A stretch of 64,000 nucleotides of DNA from Salinibacter altiplanensis (lineage in GTDB: Bacteria > Bacteroidota > Rhodothermia > Rhodothermales > Salinibacteraceae): assembly GCF_002894645.1 (NCBI RefSeq), contig NZ_NCQY01000030.1, positions 557,968 to 621,967 of the forward strand, in the 5' to 3' direction. The translations under genes were made by a program, and so were the position numbers. Each line of letters begins with the position of its first letter. The stretch's first letter is position 1. Under the pieces are notes generated by a model. It saw only the letters and a list, made by a program, of their open reading frames with translations. It made no database searches and was not told the origin of the DNA. This document shows, in pieces, positions 35,016-44,541 of this stretch.

Positions 35016-36971
35016 ATGTCCAACGCTGAGCCGCCGCCTCCCTCCTCCAGGGAGGTTGCCAAAGTGTTTTCTTCTCTCCTCCCTGGAGAGGCGCCCAATC
35101 AGACGGTCCGCACCGGTCACCTCCGGATGCCGGACTTCGACGGCCTGCACGAGGTCCCCGACGAGCTTCCTCTCGAGGTGGACGAGGACACAGGCGAGGG
35201 AACCTACGCAAATTCGGTCCTGGTCCGCTCCTCTCCGGAGGAGGTCGTGCTGGACTTCATTCGGATCGTGCCCGGGACGATGCGGGCCCGTCTCAAGAGT
35301 CGGGTAATCGTGTCCCCCCAGAACGCCGAACGCCTGCTCGACGCCCTGGAGGAACGCCTTGCCCCCCACCCGAGCCCGACGGACGACCCGGACGAACCAC
35401 ACTCCTCGTCCACGGCCCCTCCGATGGCAGAACGCGATTTCGACCCGGGCTCTCTTCCCCCGGAAAACGGCCACGCCTCGTCGGAGGCGGGCGCTTCCGA
35501 CTCAGTGCCCACCGTAGAGCCCGAACTGCTTACGGCCACCTTTTCCCTGTCGGGCGACGCGCTGCACTGCAATTCCCCGTGGACCTCAATCCTCGGCCCC
35601 CCCGACCAGCCGTGGGCCCGCCTGTCCGAGGAGGATCGGGACACGGCCGAGTCCGCGGTGCTTCGGGCCCGAAAGGGAGCCCTCGTTACCAACCGACTCG
35701 TCTCCGCCCAGACCCACCACCGGGAGGAGCCCTTCCCGGTCCTGCTGGACTTTATTCCCGTTCGCGACGACACCTCCGGGGAGAGCGGTCCCCGTGCCGT
35801 CACGGCAAGCGGCGAAGTGCTCGCCGAACCGCCGTCCTGGATGCTGAGCCAGACCCAGCGGCACCGCATGGAGACCCTCGGCCGCATGACCATGGGCGTG
35901 GCCCACGACCTGAACAACTTGCTGAGCGGCCTGATCGGTCACATCGAGCTCCTCAAGGACCAGGCGGACCGGGCCTCGTTGACCGACTCGATCCGCCCCT
36001 CCATCGAGACGATCGAAACGACGGCGGAGGACGGCGCAGCCCTCATCGAGAAGCTCCAACGCTACATCCGCCACGACACGCAGCAGCACTTCGAGCCCCT
36101 CAGCCTGACGGACCTGATCGAGGAGTGTATTACCCTCACGGAGCCCTACTGGTACAACGAGCCCCGCCGCCAGGGCATCGAAATTTCGGTCGAGACCGAC
36201 CTGGAAGACGTACCAAACATTTTGGGGGCCGCGTCCGAGCTGCGCGAGGTGTTCGTCAACCTCGTCCTGAATGCCGTCCAGGCCATGCCGGAGGGCGGCA
36301 CGCTCCGCTTCGACACGTATACGGACCGGGCCGAGCAGGTCTCCGTGACGGTTAGCGACACGGGCATCGGGATGAGCGACGAGGTGCAGCAAAACATCTT
36401 CGAGCCGCTGTTCACCACCAAGGGCGACGACGGCACCGGCATGGGCCTCGCGGCCAGCTACGGCATCGTGCAGGAGCACGAAGGAACCATCGACGTCTCC
36501 TCCGAGCCCGGCGAGGGCACCCAGTTCACCCTCACCTTCCCCCCCGCGGAGGGAAACCCAGCCCCGGTCGCGGACGACCCGGGGGAGGATGCCTCCGACG
36601 ACACGACGACGCCCGAAGGGGTCTCCATCCTCGTGGTGGACGACGAAGAAATGGTCCGTTCGACCGTCACCCGTCTCCTCACGCTCAGCGGACACGAGGT
36701 GGACCGGGCCGCGTCGGGCGCCGAGGCCCTGGACCTGTTTTCCGCTGACAAATACGACATCGTATTTACCGACTTCGGCATGCCCGAGATGACGGGCGCA
36801 GAGCTGGCCCACGCCCTCAAGGACGAGGCCCCGGATCTTCCCATTGTCCTGCTGACCGGCTACACCGAGACCGAGTCCGCGCACGACCGGGTCGATGGCA
36901 TTCTTTCCAAGCCCTTTAAGCGCGACGAGCTCGACACCGCCATCCAGAAGCACGTCGTCTCGTCGTCCTAA
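35016..36971 (+). CDS. Hybrid histidine kinase with N-terminal DUF3467-like domain and C-terminal receiver
   Basis: A 651-residue soluble signalling protein. Residues about 28-110 resemble DUF3467 (YANSVLVRSSPEEVVLDFIRIVPG; VIVSPQNAERLLDALEE), a domain normally found as a small free-standing protein. A PAS-like region (about 170-265), a dimerisation domain with the phospho-acceptor His in GVAHDLNNLLSG (about 296), and an ATPase domain (NLVLNAVQAM, DTGIGM, GTGMGLAASYG) follow. A receiver (ILVVDDEEMVRSTV; acceptor Asp in FTDFGMPEM, about 587) ends it. No transmembrane segment is seen. Such kinases signal by intramolecular phosphotransfer; the output partner is unknown. Confidence 0.85.
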   Translation: MSNAEPPPPSSREVAKVFSSLLPGEAPNQTVRTGHLRMPDFDGLHEVPDELPLEVDEDTGEGTYANSVLVRSSPEEVVLDFIRIVPGTMRARLKSRVIVSPQNAERLLDALEERLAPHPSPTDDPDEPHSSSTAPPMAERDFDPGSLPPENGHASSEAGASDSVPTVEPELLTATFSLSGDALHCNSPWTSILGPPDQPWARLSEEDRDTAESAVLRARKGALVTNRLVSAQTHHREEPFPVLLDFIPVRDDTSGESGPRAVTASGEVLAEPPSWMLSQTQRHRMETLGRMTMGVAHDLNNLLSGLIGHIELLKDQADRASLTDSIRPSIETIETTAEDGAALIEKLQRYIRHDTQQHFEPLSLTDLIEECITLTEPYWYNEPRRQGIEISVETDLEDVPNILGAASELREVFVNLVLNAVQAMPEGGTLRFDTYTDRAEQVSVTVSDTGIGMSDEVQQNIFEPLFTTKGDDGTGMGLAASYGIVQEHEGTIDVSSEPGEGTQFTLTFPPAEGNPAPVADDPGEDASDDTTTPEGVSILVVDDEEMVRSTVTRLLTLSGHEVDRAASGAEALDLFSADKYDIVFTDFGMPEMTGAELAHALKDEAPDLPIVLLTGYTETESAHDRVDGILSKPFKRDELDTAIQKHVVSSS

Positions 36972-37060
36972 CCTTTCTTTTTCCCGCCCCCGAGGAACGC
37001 CTCCTTCGGAAGCGCGGGCGCAAGAGGCGTGGCCATCGGCAGGACATGCGGCCAGGTTTC

Positions 37061-37303
37061 CTACGCGTCCGACTCAGGGTCCTGGCGGGGAGTTTCTTCG
37101 ATTACCTGAGCCTCTTCAATGTTCGGGTCGAGCTCGCGGTCGAACGCCTTCTTGGACTCGGCGGCGATGGTCGAGACCCGATCGGCAGTCGCGTCGACCA
37201 GGTTGGCCGTCACGCGGAGTAGGGCTCCGCCCGCATAGACCGTCTTCCCGAACCAGTTCAGGTTGTGGGGGACGTGGCACTCCGAGGGACGCTCGTGGGA
37301 CAT
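37061..37303 (-). CDS. Small hypothetical protein
   Basis: An 80-residue protein starting MSHERPSECHVPHNLNWFGK, with an amphipathic Ala/Val-rich middle (GGALLRVTANLVDATADRV) and an acidic tail ending ETPRQDPESDA. No family recognised. It follows the 88-residue gene by 65 bases in the same direction; the two may be an operon. The ATG at 37303 was chosen over one 21 codons upstream because the upstream part is not acidic. Confidence 0.5.
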   Translation of the reverse strand: MSHERPSECHVPHNLNWFGKTVYAGGALLRVTANLVDATADRVSTIAAESKKAFDRELDPNIEEAQVIEETPRQDPESDA

Positions 37304-37368
37304 GCAGCGGGGCGGGTCGGTTGGAAAGGGGATTGTGGGCACCATAGACCGCGAGATCGCACGCAAGG

Positions 37369-37635
37369 CTACGTGTCGGAGGCTCCTCCTTCCTGTGGGG
37401 CCTGCCGCTGGGCCGTCTCCGGTTCTGCGGCGCCCGGCCCGGGGTCCCGGGGCGTCCCGGACGGTCGGTGCGAACGACGAATCACGTCCTGAAGCCCATC
37501 GGCAAGCACCGCCCCCATCTGCTCGATGCCCCTCGCGAGGGCCGAGGCGGAGGCCTCAATAAGGAACTGGGCCTGCTGCTCGGTCTCCAGCTCGTCGAAA
37601 CGGCGGCGTGTCTGTTCGTAGTTGTCGGATGACAT
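37369..37635 (-). CDS. Small hypothetical helical protein
   Basis: An 88-residue protein, MSSDNYEQTRRRFDELETEQ onward, with a helical first half (ASASALARGIEQMGAVLADG) and a Pro/Gly-rich disordered tail. No family recognised. It is divergent from rsgA, with 117 bases between the starts, and probably heads a two-gene unit. Confidence 0.55.
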   Translation of the reverse strand: MSSDNYEQTRRRFDELETEQQAQFLIEASASALARGIEQMGAVLADGLQDVIRRSHRPSGTPRDPGPGAAEPETAQRQAPQEGGASDT

Positions 37636-37752
37636 GGAAACGAACTGTTTGGCGGGAAGCCTCGTTCGAGGGATGCTGTCTCAATGGGTATGGTACTGAG
37701 GCGCACTGAGCAGACGCACAGCAAGAGCAGATGGTTTCTCGATCAGGCAGTT

Positions 37753-38727
37753 ATGGCTTCTTCCCCCCCGGCGGACACGTCCGAAGGCCCTTTCCTCAAG
37801 GGAATCGTGACCAGCTCAACCGGCAGTTGGTACGACGTGCAGGTCGGGGACCGGACCATTCCCTCCCGAATGCGGGGCAAGTTCCGGCTGACCCGACAGG
37901 ACGTCACCAACCCGATTGCCGTCGGGGATCGGGTGACGCTCCGCGTGGCGGACGAGGACCAGACGGGGTTCATCACAGAGATCCACGACCGCACGAACAA
38001 GCTGAGCCGGCGCGCCGCGGGGCCCCGAGAGGGGCAGGAGCACATTCTCGTGGCCAATGTCGACCGCATCTGGAGCGTACAGGCCGTGCGGCGGCCCGTC
38101 CTCAACCCACGGTTTCTCGACCGCCTGCTCGTGGGGGCGGCCGCGCAGGACGTCCCGGCGGGCCTGATCATCAACAAGATTGATCTCATGACGCGGGACG
38201 ACCTGCCGGACGTCATGGACCTCCACCTTCGGTACGCCGACCTCGATTTTCCAGTGCTTGCGACGAGTGCCACGGAGGAGTGTGGGCTCGACCGACTCCG
38301 CAACGCCTTCGAGGGGCAAATCAATGCGGTTACCGGCCCCTCCGGTGCCGGCAAGTCGACCCTCCTCAATGCCCTGGAGCCGGACCTCAACCTTCGGACG
38401 GGGAACGTGAGCGCATCGACCGAGAAGGGCACGCACACCACGACCCACGCTGAACTGCACGCCCTCTCGGGCGACAGCTACGTGGTGGACACGCCCGGCG
38501 TCCGGGAATTCGGGGTGCGCGACGTGCACCCGAAGGACCTGGCCTACTACTTTCCCGATCTCGCCCCCTACGTCAACGCCTGCCAGTTTCCGGACTGTAC
38601 ACACGACCATGAGCCCGGCTGCGCCGTGAAGGCCGCCGTGGAGCGGGGCGACATTCACACGGAGCGGCACGAGAGCTATCTGGCCATTCTGGAGTCACTG
38701 CGAGAGGAACACACCCCGGAGTATTGA
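37753..38727 (+). CDS. rsgA: Ribosome small-subunit GTPase RsgA (YjeQ)
   Basis: A 324-residue circularly permuted GTPase that helps late maturation of the 30S subunit. An N-terminal OB-fold (GIVTSSTGSWYDVQVGDRTI) precedes the permuted G motifs: NKIDL (about residue 140) comes before the P-loop GPSGAGKSTLLNAL (about 195) and DTPGVREFG. The C-terminal zinc site is CQFPDCTHDHEPGC. The ATG at 37753 (MASSPPADTSEG) is preferred; an upstream frame extension has no homology. Confidence 0.95.
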   Translation: MASSPPADTSEGPFLKGIVTSSTGSWYDVQVGDRTIPSRMRGKFRLTRQDVTNPIAVGDRVTLRVADEDQTGFITEIHDRTNKLSRRAAGPREGQEHILVANVDRIWSVQAVRRPVLNPRFLDRLLVGAAAQDVPAGLIINKIDLMTRDDLPDVMDLHLRYADLDFPVLATSATEECGLDRLRNAFEGQINAVTGPSGAGKSTLLNALEPDLNLRTGNVSASTEKGTHTTTHAELHALSGDSYVVDTPGVREFGVRDVHPKDLAYYFPDLAPYVNACQFPDCTHDHEPGCAVKAAVERGDIHTERHESYLAILESLREEHTPEY

Positions 38728-38796
38728 CGCAGGGCCCGTGGCGCGGGACTGTGGCGGCTCGCGCCTCACGTCTCACGGTTCGAGAATCACTCCCCC

Positions 38797-41385
38797 TTAC
38801 TCCCGCACCTTCTGGGTCGCTGTGTCCCCCTTCTCCGCCAGCAGGTCGAGGGCGTCGTCCATCGTTACGTCGTCGATCGACTGGTCGTCCTTGAGGGAGG
38901 CGTTGGTGCCGTCGTGCTTCACGTACGGCCCGTAGCGCCCATTCCAGACCTCGACCGGCTCGTCCGACCCCGGGTGCGGGCCGAGGACCCGGTCCGGCTT
39001 GTTGCGATTCTCCTTGCGCCGGATCAGTTCGAGGGCACGCTCCTGCTCCACCTCCAGCACATCATCGCCCGTCTGCAGCGAGGCGAAGGTCCCCTCATGC
39101 CGCACGTAGGGACCGTAGCGGCCAATGTTGGCCTCCACCTCCTTCCCAGTGTCCGGATGCTCTCCGAGCGTACGGGGCAGGTCAACGATCCGGACGCCAA
39201 GGTCGAAATCGACCTCTTCGGGCTCCACGTCCGGCGGGAGCGACACACGCTTCGGATCGTCCTCCTCCTCGTCGTCACCGAGCTGGATGTACGGGCCGTA
39301 GGGGCCCGACTTAAGCAAGACTGGCAGATTGGCCTCCGGGTGAATGCCAAGCACACGGTCCCCGCGGTTCGCCTCCTCCAGAATCTCGCGCAGGCGCTCT
39401 TCCGTCGTGTCTCCGGGCGCCAGGTCGTCGGGAATCGAGGCCGTGACGGTCGTTCCGTCCATCTCGCCTTCCACGTAGGGGCCGTACTTGCCCACACGCA
39501 CCACGCACTCGCCCCACTGATCCGGAAACGACATTTCGCTGATCTCCTTGGGGTCGATCTCGTCGAGCCCCTCTTCCACCCGGGTCTCTACGCCCTCGTC
39601 GCCCTCGTAAAAGTCCTGCAGGTAGGGGGTCGGGTCCTTCTGGCCCCGAGCAATGTCGTCGAGCACTTCTTCCATCTCGGCCGTAAAGTGCACGTCGACC
39701 AGTGGCTCAAACTGGGCCTCCATCAGGTTATTCGTGGCGAAGGCCGTAAATGTAGGCACCAGCGCGGTGCCCTTTTTCCGCACGTAGCCGCGCTGCTGGA
39801 TGGTGCCGATGATGGAGGCATACGTGGACGGACGGCCGATGCCCTCCTCCTCGAGGGTCTCGACGAGAGAGGCCTCCGTGTAGCGGGACGGCGGTTTCGT
39901 TTCGTGCCCGAGTGGCTCCACCGATCGGACCTGGAAGCCTGGGTCGTCAACCGACTGCGCAGACGTTTCCCCCACGTCAAGCGACGGGAGGGGACGCTCC
40001 TGGTCCCGCAAGGCCGCTTCCGGGTCGTCGCTCCCCTCCACCAGCACGCGGAAGAAGCCGGGAAAGTCGAGCCGCTTGCCAGAGGCCCGGAAGCGGGCCA
40101 CGTCGCCGTCCGCTTCGGCGTCGAAGTACACGTTCGTGTACCGGACCTTGGCGTCCGCCGTCTGGGTGGCCAGCATGCGCTTCCAGATGAGGTCGTAGAG
40201 CGCCGCCTCGATGCCGCTGAGGCCGAGTTCGTCCTTGGTTTTCATTTCCGAGCCGGCCGGCCGGATGGCCTCGTGGGCCTCCTGCGCGCTGTCCGAGGAG
40301 CTGTACTGGCGCACCCCGTCGCTCAGGTACTCGTCGCCGTACCGCTGGGCCACGGTGCGCCGGGCCCCCTTCACCGCCTCGGACGAGAGGTTCGTCGAGT
40401 CGGTCCGCATGTAGGTGATGTAGCCGTTCTCGTAGAGCGACTGCGCGACGCTCATCGTGCGGCTCGACGAAAGGTTGAGCTTGCGGTTCGCCTCCTGTTG
40501 AAGGGTGGACGTGATGAACGGCGGGAACGGCGACTTCGTGCGGGTTCGCTCTTTGATGTCGTCGATGCGCCAGGTGGTGTCGGGGAGCTGCTCCGCGAGG
40601 CCAGTGGCCTGCTCCTCGTCGAGCAACACCACGTCCTCCCCTTCGGTCAGCGACTCTTTGAGCCGCCCGGTGTCTTCGTCGAAGTCCTTCCCCGACGCAA
40701 GCCGCACCTCGTTCAGGTGCGTCATCTCGGCCTCCACCCCGATGCCCTGCTTGGCCACCTGTGCGTCGAGGTCCCAATAGGTCGCCGGCACGAACGTAAT
40801 GCGCTCCCGCTCTTTTTGCACGAGCACCCGCACCGCTACGCTCTGCACACGGCCCGCCGAGAGCTTCGGCTTGATCTTGCGCCAGAGCAGCGGCGAGATC
40901 GAGTACCCCACGAGCCGGTCCAGAATGCGGCGCGTCTGCTGCGCCTCCACGAGGTGCTGGTCGATGTCCCGCGTGTCGTCGAGCGCCTGCTGGATGGCAT
41001 CCTCCGTAATCTCGTGGAAGACCATCCGCTCGATCGGCACGTCCGGATCCAGGGTGTGGATGAGGTGCCAGCCGATCGATTCGCCCTCCCGGTCTTCGTC
41101 CGTCGCGATGTAGAGCCTGTCCGCGTCCGACATGGCCTGTTTCAGGTCACGGACGACTTCTTTCTTGTCCGGCGGCACCACGTACAACGGCTCAAATCCG
41201 TTGGTCACCTTCACGCCGAGCCGGGACCAGTCTTCGTCCTTGTGCTCCGGTGGAATCTGATCCGCCGACGCAGGGAGGTCTCGGATGTGCCCCATGCTTG
41301 CCTCGACCCGATACCCGTTCTCCGGCAGGAATTCCCGGATGGTGCGGGCCTTGGTCGGAGACTCAACGACAACCAAACGTTTCAT
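38797..41385 (-). CDS. topA: DNA topoisomerase I
   Basis: Type IA topoisomerase of 862 residues that relaxes negative supercoils by cutting one strand. It starts with the Toprim domain MKRLVVVESPTKARTIREFL; the acidic triad region reads YIATDEDREGESIGWHL, and the catalytic tyrosine lies in YENGYITYMRTDSTNLS. Instead of zinc-finger cysteines, the C-terminus carries at least four repeats of the G-x-Y-G-P-Y type (GKYGPYVEGEMDG, SGPYGPYIQLGDD, GRYGPYVRHEG, GRYGPYVKHDG). The start at 41385 is the normal family start. Confidence 0.96.
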   Translation of the reverse strand: MKRLVVVESPTKARTIREFLPENGYRVEASMGHIRDLPASADQIPPEHKDEDWSRLGVKVTNGFEPLYVVPPDKKEVVRDLKQAMSDADRLYIATDEDREGESIGWHLIHTLDPDVPIERMVFHEITEDAIQQALDDTRDIDQHLVEAQQTRRILDRLVGYSISPLLWRKIKPKLSAGRVQSVAVRVLVQKERERITFVPATYWDLDAQVAKQGIGVEAEMTHLNEVRLASGKDFDEDTGRLKESLTEGEDVVLLDEEQATGLAEQLPDTTWRIDDIKERTRTKSPFPPFITSTLQQEANRKLNLSSSRTMSVAQSLYENGYITYMRTDSTNLSSEAVKGARRTVAQRYGDEYLSDGVRQYSSSDSAQEAHEAIRPAGSEMKTKDELGLSGIEAALYDLIWKRMLATQTADAKVRYTNVYFDAEADGDVARFRASGKRLDFPGFFRVLVEGSDDPEAALRDQERPLPSLDVGETSAQSVDDPGFQVRSVEPLGHETKPPSRYTEASLVETLEEEGIGRPSTYASIIGTIQQRGYVRKKGTALVPTFTAFATNNLMEAQFEPLVDVHFTAEMEEVLDDIARGQKDPTPYLQDFYEGDEGVETRVEEGLDEIDPKEISEMSFPDQWGECVVRVGKYGPYVEGEMDGTTVTASIPDDLAPGDTTEERLREILEEANRGDRVLGIHPEANLPVLLKSGPYGPYIQLGDDEEEDDPKRVSLPPDVEPEEVDFDLGVRIVDLPRTLGEHPDTGKEVEANIGRYGPYVRHEGTFASLQTGDDVLEVEQERALELIRRKENRNKPDRVLGPHPGSDEPVEVWNGRYGPYVKHDGTNASLKDDQSIDDVTMDDALDLLAEKGDTATQKVRE

Positions 41386-41590
41386 AGAGACTGGAGGGGG
41401 GAAGGTGATGAAGAGACAGCCGGACGGCAGCCGGGCCACACAATGGCTCGTCGAAAAAAGAGGGCCGGTAGATCACGCTCGCTACGGGACGGTCGTTCCG
41501 AGGTGACTTGTGACCGATGTGTTTTGAACCGGGCACGACGTTCGCGCACCCTCTTTCGAACTGGCCCATCGCGCCCACAGAGGCCTACAA

Positions 41591-41625
41591 TAAAAAAGAG
41601 CCCGGCACCGGACGAGCCGGCACCG
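41591..41625 (-). terminator. Probable intrinsic terminator of the dps gene
   Basis: On the - strand, CCGGC and GCCGG (41602-41620) form a stem with further outer GC pairing, followed by CTCTTTTTTATT. It begins about 50 bases past the stop of the Dps gene, as expected for its terminator. The stem sequence includes a direct repeat of CGGCACCG that may allow alternative pairing. Confidence 0.6.
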
Positions 41626-41674
41626 AGCTCCGGGGCGTGTCCGTTCTCGGGAACGCCAGGACGTCGGAGACAAA

Positions 41675-42256
41675 CTAGGCAACCTCCCCGTTGGGCCGTC
41701 CGTGCTCCAGGCTGTCCTCGCCCAGAAAGTGATCGAGGTGGTGCGCGCGATCTTCAACCTTGGTCAGCACCTTCTTGAGCGTGCGCTCGGTGCCCGGGTC
41801 GCCAAGGTCTTGCGCCTCCGCGATGACCTCCCGAAGGGTTTCCGCAAGGGTCCGCTCCCCGTCGAGGTCATGCCGAAGCATTTGCCGGATGCGGTAGGTG
41901 CCCTCCGGCTCGTGCTCCACGTGAGAAAGCTCGGCCTGGGCGTCCGGGGCGCTGGTCGGGATGCCGCCGAGGGCCGTAATGCGTTCCGCCACGCGGTCGA
42001 GGTACTTGTGGACCTCCTCGTAGTTTTCTTCGAGGAACATGTGGAGGTCGTTGAACTGCGGTCCCTCTACGAGCCAGTGGTGCTTCTGGTACTGATGGTA
42101 CAGGGTCCAGAGCGTGCACTGAATCTCGTCAAGCTTCGGAATCAACTGCTCGGCAACCTCCTGGTCCAGCCCGATCGGGTTGTCCTCGATCATCTGTTGC
42201 GGGCGCCAGGGCTCCTTGTGTGCGGTGTCGGTGGTTTCGGTCTTGGTCGTGGGCAT
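41675..42256 (-). CDS. dps: Dps-family ferritin-like DNA-protection protein
   Basis: Dodecameric iron-storing, DNA-protecting protein of 193 residues. The ferroxidase site of Dps proteins is visible: LYHQYQKHHWLVEGPQFNDL (His ligands), then HMFLEENYEEVHKYLDRVAERI (acid ligands from the neighbouring subunit) and ALGGIPTS. The N-terminal 25 residues are hydrophilic and could bind DNA. It is a single gene with its own terminator. Expression in stationary phase or oxidative stress is expected from the family, not shown here. Confidence 0.92.
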   Translation of the reverse strand: MPTTKTETTDTAHKEPWRPQQMIEDNPIGLDQEVAEQLIPKLDEIQCTLWTLYHQYQKHHWLVEGPQFNDLHMFLEENYEEVHKYLDRVAERITALGGIPTSAPDAQAELSHVEHEPEGTYRIRQMLRHDLDGERTLAETLREVIAEAQDLGDPGTERTLKKVLTKVEDRAHHLDHFLGEDSLEHGRPNGEVA

Positions 42257-42510
42257 ATTGGTTGAGGTACTGGGTTATTCAGGGGATGCGGTGTCGGAGT
42301 GTCGCGTCGGGCGTGTCAGCTCGCCTTAAGCCCTAGTGACACACTGACGGTGTTCTTTCGGTTGGAGGGTCGAAGCGGCCCGCCAGATGGCACTAATACA
42401 TTGCACAAATCCAGTGCCACACTGGGCCCGTTCGTTTTCTGTTGCGTCGTCGTAACGGGCCCCGTCATGGCGCAGGAGTTCGTTCCCGCTCGCGGGCGTC
42501 CTGTCGGCCC

Positions 42511-43758
42511 TCACGTAAACGCGTTCAGCCCGGTCACGTCCTCTCCCACCACAAGCGTGTGCACCTCGTGGGTCCCCTCGTAGGTCACCACGCTCTCCAG
42601 GTTGTTCATGTGGCGCATCACCGGATACATGCTGGTAACCCCGTTCCCCCCGAGCATCTGCCGGGCCGACCGGGCGACCTCCAGGGCCGTCTGGCAGTTG
42701 TTGCGCTTCGCGAGAGAAACCTGTTGCGGGCGCATGGTGCCAGCTTCCTTGAGGGTGCCAAGGCGCCAGTTCAAGAGCTGCGCCTTTGTAATCTCTTGAA
42801 CCATGTCGACGAGGCGCTCCTGCATGAGCTGAAACCGACCAATGGGCCCGCCGAATTGCTCCCGGTTTTGCGCGTGTTGCCGGGCCGTGTCGTAGCAGGC
42901 CATGGCCGCGCCAATGGTGCCCCAGCAGATGCCGTACCGGGCCTGCGTGAGGCACGACAGCGGTCCTTTTAGGCCCGACACCTCCGGGAGAGGTGCCGTG
43001 TCCGGAACGCGAACGCCATCGAGCACCACCTCACTCGTCACCGCCGCCCGCAGCGACCACGAATCGTCGATGGGCGGTGTCTCGACGCCATCGCGGTCCG
43101 TCTCCACCAGAAAGCCCCGAACCGTATCGTTCTCGTCTTTTGCCCAGATCACGGCCACGTCGGCAATGGTGGCATTCGTCGACCACCGCTTGTGGCCGTC
43201 GAGCACCCATCCGTCCCCGTCGCGACGGGCCCGGGTCTGCATCTCGGCGGGATTGGACCCGACGTCGGGCTCCGTCAGCCCGAAGCAGCCAATGGCGTCC
43301 CCATCTGCCAGGGCCGGCAGCCACCGCTCCTTCTGCGCGTCGCTGCCGTACTGCCAGATGGGGTACATCACCAGGGCGCCCGTGACCGAGCAGAACGACC
43401 GGAGGCCGGAGTCGCCCCGTTCGAGCTCCTGCATGATGAGGCCGTAGGCAATGTCGCTGCGCCCCTCGCCGCCGTATTCGGGCGGCAGCGTGGAGCCCAG
43501 CAGGCCGTGCTCGGCAAACTCGGGAATCAACTGACGGGGAAACTCGCCGCGCTGGGCGTACTTCTCAATGATGGGCATCACCGCCTCCGTGACAAGGGTT
43601 CGCACATCGTCCCGGATCTGCTTGGCCTCCTCGGACAGAAGCGCTTCGAGGTCGTAAAAGTCGGGCGGATCGAAGGCAGTCGGGTCCCACGTCTCGGAGG
43701 TGGACACGTCGGGGGCGGACGACGCCGTCTTGAGATCGGGCGGGGCGGGCTGAGGCAT
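42511..43758 (-). CDS. Acyl-CoA dehydrogenase, glutaryl-CoA dehydrogenase-like
   Basis: A 415-residue FAD enzyme that oxidises acyl-CoA thioesters. Family segments are GLLGSTLPPEYGGEGRSDIAYGL, the FAD-binding GCFGLTEPDVGSNPAEMQT, WVLDGHKRWSTNATIADV, the RYGICWGTIGAAMACYDTA helix and, near the end, the catalytic Glu in SVVTYEGTHEVHTLVVGED, placed as in glutaryl-CoA dehydrogenase. The gene is isolated from other fatty-acid or lysine-degradation genes. A start at 43767 is also possible. Confidence 0.9.
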   Translation of the reverse strand: MPQPAPPDLKTASSAPDVSTSETWDPTAFDPPDFYDLEALLSEEAKQIRDDVRTLVTEAVMPIIEKYAQRGEFPRQLIPEFAEHGLLGSTLPPEYGGEGRSDIAYGLIMQELERGDSGLRSFCSVTGALVMYPIWQYGSDAQKERWLPALADGDAIGCFGLTEPDVGSNPAEMQTRARRDGDGWVLDGHKRWSTNATIADVAVIWAKDENDTVRGFLVETDRDGVETPPIDDSWSLRAAVTSEVVLDGVRVPDTAPLPEVSGLKGPLSCLTQARYGICWGTIGAAMACYDTARQHAQNREQFGGPIGRFQLMQERLVDMVQEITKAQLLNWRLGTLKEAGTMRPQQVSLAKRNNCQTALEVARSARQMLGGNGVTSMYPVMRHMNNLESVVTYEGTHEVHTLVVGEDVTGLNAFT

Positions 43759-43965
43759 GACTGTCACGTCGAAAGATGAGAGAAAGGCGAATACACACGG
43801 AGGGAAGGCGGCACGCGGCCGGCCGAGTGCCGTTCCTATTGATCATCGCCCTACGGAAACGTACGTTCCGAGAGGCAGTCGAGAGGATCTCGGCCGTCTC
43901 TGCTCCTTCAAACTGGTACGTGCTACGACGCACCCTTCTCCTTGATTCCACCCCCTCGTTCTTCC

Positions 43966-44469
43966 ATGCGACGCCTCTCGTGTCTCCTGCTCGTTCTCGG
44001 GCTCACGCTTTCTCTGTCTCCCGCCCAGGCCCAAGACGACCGCCCATCCCGCTTCGGGCTCGGCATCCAGATGCTCGGCAGTACGGCCAGCGGCAATGTG
44101 GGGCCCGGCCTCCATTTCCGAGCGTCCACGCCCCTGAATCCCGACGTGTCCCTGGCAATGGGCTCCGGCCTAACCGGCTTCATCTTTCAGGGGCGCGACG
44201 AGGCTGCCTTTGCCATCGATCCAAAAGTGTCGGCCATCGTCTCGTTCTCGACCGCCCGCGCCCAGAACATGTATGTACTCGCCGGCGCAGGTGCCTACGT
44301 CCCCTTCGGCGACACCGATGCCGAGAGCGGCCCGACCTTCAACCTGGGCCTCGGCCGGGCGTGGCTCCTCAACGAAAGCTCGCTGTTCGTCGAGTTCAAC
44401 CCCGGGTTTCTGGTCGGGGAGGAGTCGACCACTCTGGTTCTCCCCCTTCGCGTCGGGGTCATCTTTTAG
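43966..44469 (+). CDS. Small outer-membrane beta-barrel protein
   Basis: A 167-residue exported protein: signal peptide MRRLSCLLLVLGLTLSLSPA ending AQAQ, then alternating hydrophobic strands (FGLGIQMLGS, GLHFRAST, NMYVLAGAGAYVPFG, FNLGLGRAWLL, LVLPLRVGVIF). The final phenylalanine is the outer-membrane insertion signal. About eight strands are expected, as in OmpA/OmpX-like barrels. No function can be given. The ATG at 43966 opens the signal peptide. Confidence 0.75.
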   Translation: MRRLSCLLLVLGLTLSLSPAQAQDDRPSRFGLGIQMLGSTASGNVGPGLHFRASTPLNPDVSLAMGSGLTGFIFQGRDEAAFAIDPKVSAIVSFSTARAQNMYVLAGAGAYVPFGDTDAESGPTFNLGLGRAWLLNESSLFVEFNPGFLVGEESTTLVLPLRVGVIF

Positions 44470-44541
44470 CTCGTCGGTGCGCCTCGCTTAGCCCGTCGAT
44501 GCGCCTCGCTCTCAGCTCCGCCTGCCACTCGGGCCTTGTGC

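Noticed and set aside
38914-41778. 954-residue + strand frame opposite topA
   Set aside because: Shadow of the topoisomerase gene; no recognisable domain and a composition typical of antisense translation.
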